Position numbers and translations under genes: made by a program | Notes under the pieces: model-generated | Told to the model about the DNA's origin: nothing | Seen by the model: the letters and a program-made list of their open reading frames with translations, nothing else | Database searches by the model: none | Assembly (NCBI GenBank): GCA_025890175.1 | Contig: JANPYM010000012.1 | Coordinates: 1,962,677 to 2,026,676 of the forward strand | From: Ciborinia camelliae | Taxonomy: Eukaryota; Ascomycota; Leotiomycetes; Helotiales; Sclerotiniaceae | DNA: 64,000 nucleotides | Direction of reading: 5' to 3' | In this document: piece by piece, positions 58,801-64,000 of the stretch | Numbering within the stretch: position 1 is the first letter of the stretch | How the letters are laid out: every line of letters starts with the position of its first letter

Positions 58801-61800
58801 GTGCCTGACATACTGGGATGGACACCATTACACTACGCAGTAATATATTCCCCAAAGAATGCGTCGAAACTATCGAAAGAATACCCGGATCTGGTGAACA
58901 AAATTGACCTAGCTGGCCGCACCCCTCTACACTACGCCGTAATGAAATACAAAACCAATAAAGAACAAGAAAATATAAATGAGACGATCCCAGGTCTCTT
59001 GAAAGTCAACCCAGAGCTATTGAAAGGGAAAGACGGCCTAGTTCCATTACACTGGGCTGTTAAAACCAGCAACTTCGAAGCCACTAAATTGCTACTAAAC
59101 ACACAACTACACGGAAATACCATAAATTCGAAAGACTGTTGGAACATGACCCCTTTACACTTTGCGGCTCTAGGTGGTCATCTGGAAATTATGGTGCATC
59201 TTCTTGATACGAGGCCACCTGGATATACCGCTCCGGCGCTCGATTCAAAAGATTTATTCGACCGAACAGTACTTCATGTTGCAGTAATTGGAATAGAGTC
59301 GAGCGAATATCTTAACGGAGCCGATGTTGTCAAAAAACTCATTCAAAAAGGTGCGAATATACAAATGAAAGACAGGGACGGGAACAAAGCTTTGCACTTA
59401 GCTGCAGAGATGGAGGCAAGGTTCAAGTCAGAAAGAGACGGCGCGGTCGGAAAATGCTCGGCCACTGCGGATAGGGCAGGCCGGACTGAAAATATTGCAG
59501 TTGAGAGCGAGAGAACAAACAGTCAAGACGGGGTCGGAAAGAAGGCTTTTGGACCAATTATGACTTCAAAAGATGATCAGCTAAGATTGTCGATTGAGTC
59601 ACTGCTTGAGAGGGAGGATTTGACTGTTGATGGTGGGAGTCTACTTTTGTGGGCGGTCAAAAACAACTTTCAAACACCGTTTTGCGTGTTGATAGACTCG
59701 GATACGGCCATGAAAGGCGATATAAAATTTGATACCAAAACCGGACGGTCAATTCTTCATCTAGCAGCTCATGCCAAATCTGATATAATGGTTGATAAGA
59801 TATTGAAGCGATGGGCGCCTAGAGATGCAGAGTCTCAGACCAACAAAAGCGATCGTCTTCCGCAGGCAGCATTACATATTGATCTACGCGACACTACTGG
59901 AGATACGGCACTTATGCTAGCCTCAAGGGAGGGCCACGAGGCAATAGTCGAAAGGCTGCTAAAAGCCAATCCTGACAAAAATATTAAAGACGAGTTTGGG
60001 AAGACAGCACTCATCTTGGCTGCATCTCAGGGCTTTGAAACAATAGTCCAAAGGTTATTGCATGCTGAGGCTGACCATGCTGAGGCTGACAAAGATATCA
60101 AAGACAATGCTGAGCGGATAGCTCTATCTTATGCTGTAGAGGGAGGCTACTTAAACATTGTTACTCAGCTGCTTGACCACCATGCAAATCCCGACGTAGT
60201 AGATGGCATCCCTGAGAAATCAATCCTGGCTCGTGCGGCAGAAATGGGCCACTCAGATATTGCAAAGTTACTCATGGATAGAGGTGCTACTTTGGAATTG
60301 AAGGGTAGGAACGACGATAAAACAATGTTTATTGCCGTCAAAAACGGTAACTATGATATCGTGAGGCTTTTCCTAAAAAATCGAGCAGATCCAAACGAAT
60401 TTAACGCTGAAGGTCACAGTATACTTAGTTACGCGATAGTTCTTGGACACGCGAAGATTGTGGAACTTCTCATTGATCAAAAGGCCGAAATTGAGAAGCA
60501 GAGTGGTGATTACAAGCAAACGCCACTCTCGTGGGCCGCCAAAAAGGGGAGTTCTGAGATAATTGAATTGCTTCTTACCAGAGGAGCGGAGCTAGAAGCC
60601 AAGGATACAGATGGATGGACACCGCTCATCTGGGCTTTGAAATTTGAGAAACCTGGGGCTGTAAAACTTCTATTGGGAAGAGGAGCTGTCAAAAACCTCT
60701 TAGGAAATGGAAGAACGGGACAACTGGAATCCGCGATGATTTGGGCTTGCAAAGAAGGGGATGTGGAAATCGTAGATTTACTTTTGGACTTGGGAACAAA
60801 CATTAACGCGCAAGATTCATCGAAGAAATTAACGCCCCTAATAGAAGCAAGTAGAAATGGCCATGAAGGGATTGTGCAGATTCTTCTGGATAACAAGGCA
60901 AATGTCAATGCCCAAAATCTGTCCAAATCAACAGCGCTACTTGAAGCAATCGGCCAAGGACCTGAAAACTTGAAAGAAATCGTCAAAAAACTTCTATCAG
61001 CAAACGCAGACATCAACCTAGCAAACAATATGGGGGAGACTCCATTGTTACTCGCGGTTCGAATCCCAAATGAGAACATGGCAAAATTACTTGTGAAAGC
61101 AAAGGCAGACGTGAATCTAGCAAATGACAAGAAGGAGACTCCACTGTTGTTAGCGGTTCGAAACCAAAATGAGGACATGGCAAAATTACTTGTGGAAGCA
61201 AAGGCAGACGTCAATCTAGCAAATGACAAGAAGGAGACTCCACTATTGTTAGCGGTTCAAAACCAAAATGAGGATATGGCAAAATTACTTGTGGAAGCAA
61301 AGGCAGACGTCAATCTAGCAAATTACATGAAGGAGACTCCACTGCTGTTAGCGGTTCGCAACAAAAGCGAGAACATAGTCAAATTGCTTTTGAAAGCAGA
61401 TGCAAATGTCAATCTAACGAATGATGAGATGGAGACCCCGCTGGCTCTAGCCGTCCACCTCAAAGATGAAAAACTAGTCGATATCCTTACAAAGGCACGT
61501 GCCTATCCTGATACGGAAGACCGCGATAAAAAAAAACCATTGTTTTTTGCGGTTTATTACGAAGTGCCAAAAATTGTCGAATTACTTTTAGAGGCTGGTG
61601 CGAGTATCAACTTCGAGGAAAAAGATGAAATAACACCATTATTTCAAGCCGTCTATGCGGAAAACCTGGAAATTGTCCGTATATTATTGAAAAAAGGTGC
61701 CGACGTTGAAAAAGGTCCAATTTACGGCAGGACTCCTCTTCAAGAAGCTGTTCGGTGGAACACCAAAGAAATCCTGGAAATTCTGTTATCTTATGACGCC

Positions 61801-62876
61801 AAGATCCATAAAAAGGATGCACAAGGTAGAAATGCTTTGCATATTTCCGCTGAGTATGGTCGTATATCTATGCTTAAGATGCTAGTTCAGAAAGGTTGTA
61901 GAGAACAACCTTCGTTTGATGTATTTGGGGAATCTCTCCGCGACACACAAGGCCGCGATGTTTTCCATCATGCTCCAGCTAGCGAGTCAGTTGATATGAT
62001 ATCTTATCTACTGGAGTTGTCCCCCAAGAAAGATCATCATCGTCGAGGAGACAATGATGGCTGGACTCCCCTCCATTGGGCAGCACAGGCAGGTGACGTG
62101 AAAGTTGTTGAAGAGCTTATTGCAGCGGGTGCTAGTTCGGATGCTAAGATAAAAGAATGCATTAAACAATGGACGCCACGACAAATTGCAAGTTACAATG
62201 GCCATGGTGAAATTGTGGACTTACTCGAACAAATATCTATCCCCAATGAGGATCTGCCAGAAGCGGGAATGATAGACTGGGGAGTTGGATGCGATGGGTG
62301 CTATTGCTATGTAAGTAAACTTAAAAATTATATTTGGATCTTTCCTGATTTGGATCTTTACTAATTTGGATGTACAAGGTTCGCGGCATTCGATATCGCT
62401 GCAAATCTTGCGAAGACTTCGACTTTTGTGAGAAATGTAAGCACTCAAGTGATGAGACCCACCCAGGACATGAATTTCAGGAGTTTGGCCCAGAAAAGGA
62501 TGATTCTTCAAGCGACGAAGACTCTACTCAGCAAGAGGATGTTACCCACAAGGAAGCCATTCAAGAGATTACCACCGATGATAACGCTACCACATACGAG
62601 GATTCCATTCAAAAGGATACCGCCCATGAGAATGTTACCCAAGAGAATACTACACACGAAGAAACCTCACCAGAAATCATCTCAAATAGTGATATCACTC
62701 ACGAAGAATCTACGCATGGAGATACCACCGAAAACCCCGTTCAAGAGGACACTACGCCTGGTGATATTTCTGTAGATGCCGACGATTCTCCAAACAAAGA
62801 TGTCGAGGGGCCGGTCACAGAAGGAGTGGTGGATTTCATTTCCGTCAATCGTTTAATTTCTACACCAGTCATTTAA
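55805..62876 (+). CDS. Giant membrane-anchored ankyrin-repeat protein with C-terminal ZZ zinc finger
   Basis: Function unknown. Exons 55805-55899, 55976-56352, 56414-62310 and 62379-62876 join in frame to 2,288 residues. Order: signal peptide (1-17); an N-terminal module with NLFSDLGPLLALFGD, a hydrophobic segment (about 45-70, APLGIITAIIGAIRVGG) and IGRARENRASAELDFMSST; four further hydrophobic segments at about 219-245, 259-283, 385-410 and 416-440, so a polytopic membrane part; a central region (440-940) with CSVCGTVDKHAC; about thirty ankyrin repeats (940-2095); a ZZ finger (about 2112-2160: CDGCYCY, spliced to RYRCKSCEDFDFCEKCKH, then HPGHEF); and a Thr/Glu/Asp-rich tail of about 120 residues. 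Ankyrin and ZZ domains bind proteins, so a membrane-tethered scaffold or receptor is the likely role, by inference. I recall similar N-terminal modules in other predicted fungal ankyrin proteins, without a named function. Confidence 0.88.
61036..61431 (+). repeat. Four tandem 99-bp ankyrin units of high identity
   Basis: Units start at 61036, 61135, 61234 and 61333, each coding 33 residues beginning ETPLLLAV. Units 2 and 3 differ at about five of 99 bases, much closer than other ankyrin repeats of the gene, indicating recent in-frame duplication. Confidence 0.92.
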
Positions 62877-64000
62877 TTTCTCTACACAAAGTCAAGTAAC
62901 AATATATTACATTCACTTCCCCAACACTACAGACTATCTCCATCATTCTTCCGTCATTCATCCTATTTTCTCTACAAGTAAAAAAACAATCAATTAGGAC
63001 AGTATGACCAAATCAATCAATATATTCAATTTATTCCCCCTCTTATCTTGACACACGAATCATATCGCTCCCTGAAAACTACTAGGCTAGGCTAGTACTA
63101 GATATCAAGTTCTCCCCCACAACCCCTCCACATTTATAAACACAATCCCTAAAGAAAGACTCGAACTAGTAGACCAATATCCCCGAGGTCCTTTCCATCC
63201 AAGCCTAAACTCCAGAGCCCTCTCATCTAATCACATGACCTCTTTCCCCTCTCCTCGCGTCCACATCACATCACATCACATCACATGATAATCAAAAACG
63301 TAATATCATACAGAATCCGATATCTCTCATCTCCCCTATCTCCTTCATCTCCTTCACATCATATTTTTTCCATTCACATATACCCGAAAAAAAAAATGAA
63401 AAAGTGGTTTCGAGAAGAGGGAAAACACTCACGTGGTCGGTAACACGAGTTTCAACCCCTGGAAGAGCGTGGAAGGGATCCATAGAGCTTGAATCGTATA
63501 TTTTCAGATCAAGTATGCTATTAATAGCGGTATAGAAGCTTTTGGAGGGGGAGGGGGATGGGGGATGCGGGCGTAAGAGACTCGGTGGAGCCTCCCGCGC
63601 TCTTTTATGCCTGAAATGAAGTGGAAGGATTTCGAAGTGTGTTATGTCATGGGATGTGATATGATATGATATAATTCCCCTAGAACAATTCGAATCTGAA
63701 TTTTCTAGTCAGGTTATCATGTTATCATGTGAGTTGGAGATACGATATCCTATTATCACGATATCATATCACATTATCACAATATCACCTTCTATGAGGG
63801 GGGAGAGATGGAGAGAGAGAGAGAGAGCATGTAAGTAAAGGAGTAAAGGATTAAAGGTGTAATCATTATATCATTAAAAAGTACGGTAACTACAAGTTAC
63901 CCTAGTACATATCCATCAAATAGCCTCACCCATCCCCCAAACCCTCTCTACGAATCCACGAATCCACCCACCAACCATTAATGAGCCCCGACCAACTTCA
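62877..64000. other. Right end, no supported gene
   Basis: Contains a CACAT array at about 63262-63285 and repeated TGATATGATAT and ATATCATATC sequence at 63650-63790. A minus-strand ATG at 63483 opens a 17-codon stretch (MDPFHALPGVETRVTDH) followed by a good donor (GTGAGTG), so a first exon is conceivable, but no second exon with support was found. Confidence 0.45.

Noticed and set aside
60510..61229. Minus-strand frame of 239 codons with repeated units
   Set aside because: It is the antisense shadow of the ankyrin repeats; its repetition mirrors the 99-bp units.
63292..63483. Possible first exon with a good donor site
   Set aside because: Seventeen plausible codons and a GTGAGTG donor, but no acceptor gives a convincing continuation before the ankyrin gene's 3' end.

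Overview
The window is nuclear DNA from a filamentous ascomycete, most likely a leotiomycete of the Helotiales/Sclerotiniaceae type. This follows from the gene content (AA9 polysaccharide monooxygenase, RTA1 protein, oligopeptide transporter, hydrophobin, tannase/feruloyl esterase, Spc7 kinetochore protein, 40S S11) and from short spliceosomal introns of 46-64 bp with GTAAGT/GTATGT donors. No bacterial, organellar, CRISPR or rRNA feature was seen, and by eye no convincing tRNA.

Layout. 1-955 (-): AA9 lytic monooxygenase, cut by the left edge. 3014-3914 (+): RTA1 family membrane protein. 4239-4615: MITE-like element with 23-bp terminal inverted repeats and a TTA duplication. 5674-8602 (+): sterol-glucosyltransferase-like GT with 11 exons and a C-terminal extension. 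8888-9918 (-): secreted histidine phosphatase. 11626-14318 (-): OPT oligopeptide transporter. 16763-17450 (+): small eight-cysteine hydrophobin. 17451-28823: 11-kb gene-poor stretch with diverged repeats and only weak coding traces. 28824-30461 (-): tannase/feruloyl esterase. 31561-32897 (-): aldo-keto reductase with a signal peptide. 33398-38207 (-): Spc7/KNL1 kinetochore scaffold. 38565-39335 (+): 40S ribosomal protein S11, divergent from Spc7. 41426-42937 (+): methyltransferase with an assembly gap inside an intron. 42938-46803: microsatellite-rich spacer. 46804-51658 (-): ABCC-type ABC transporter. 53155-54713 (+): broken MNN1-type mannosyltransferase. 55805-62876 (+): giant membrane-anchored ankyrin-repeat protein ending in a ZZ zinc finger and a Thr/Glu-rich tail. 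62877-64000: no supported gene.

The genes do not form one pathway or biosynthetic cluster. There is a loose theme of secretion and cell surface: AA9 enzyme, phosphatase, esterase, hydrophobin and reductase carry signal peptides or belong to usually secreted families, and RTA1, OPT and ABC proteins are membrane transport-type proteins. Spc7 and S11 are housekeeping genes sharing a 357-bp divergent promoter.

The best candidate for an undescribed system is the 2,288-residue polytopic-membrane/ankyrin/ZZ protein at 55805-62876, with near-identical 33-residue ankyrin units that look recently duplicated. Other points of note are the MITE, the twice-broken mannosyltransferase, and a duplicated sequence around a run of ten Ns that points to an assembly artefact. 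Gene models were spliced by eye; exon limits rest on splice consensus, frame continuity and family motifs remembered, not searched.
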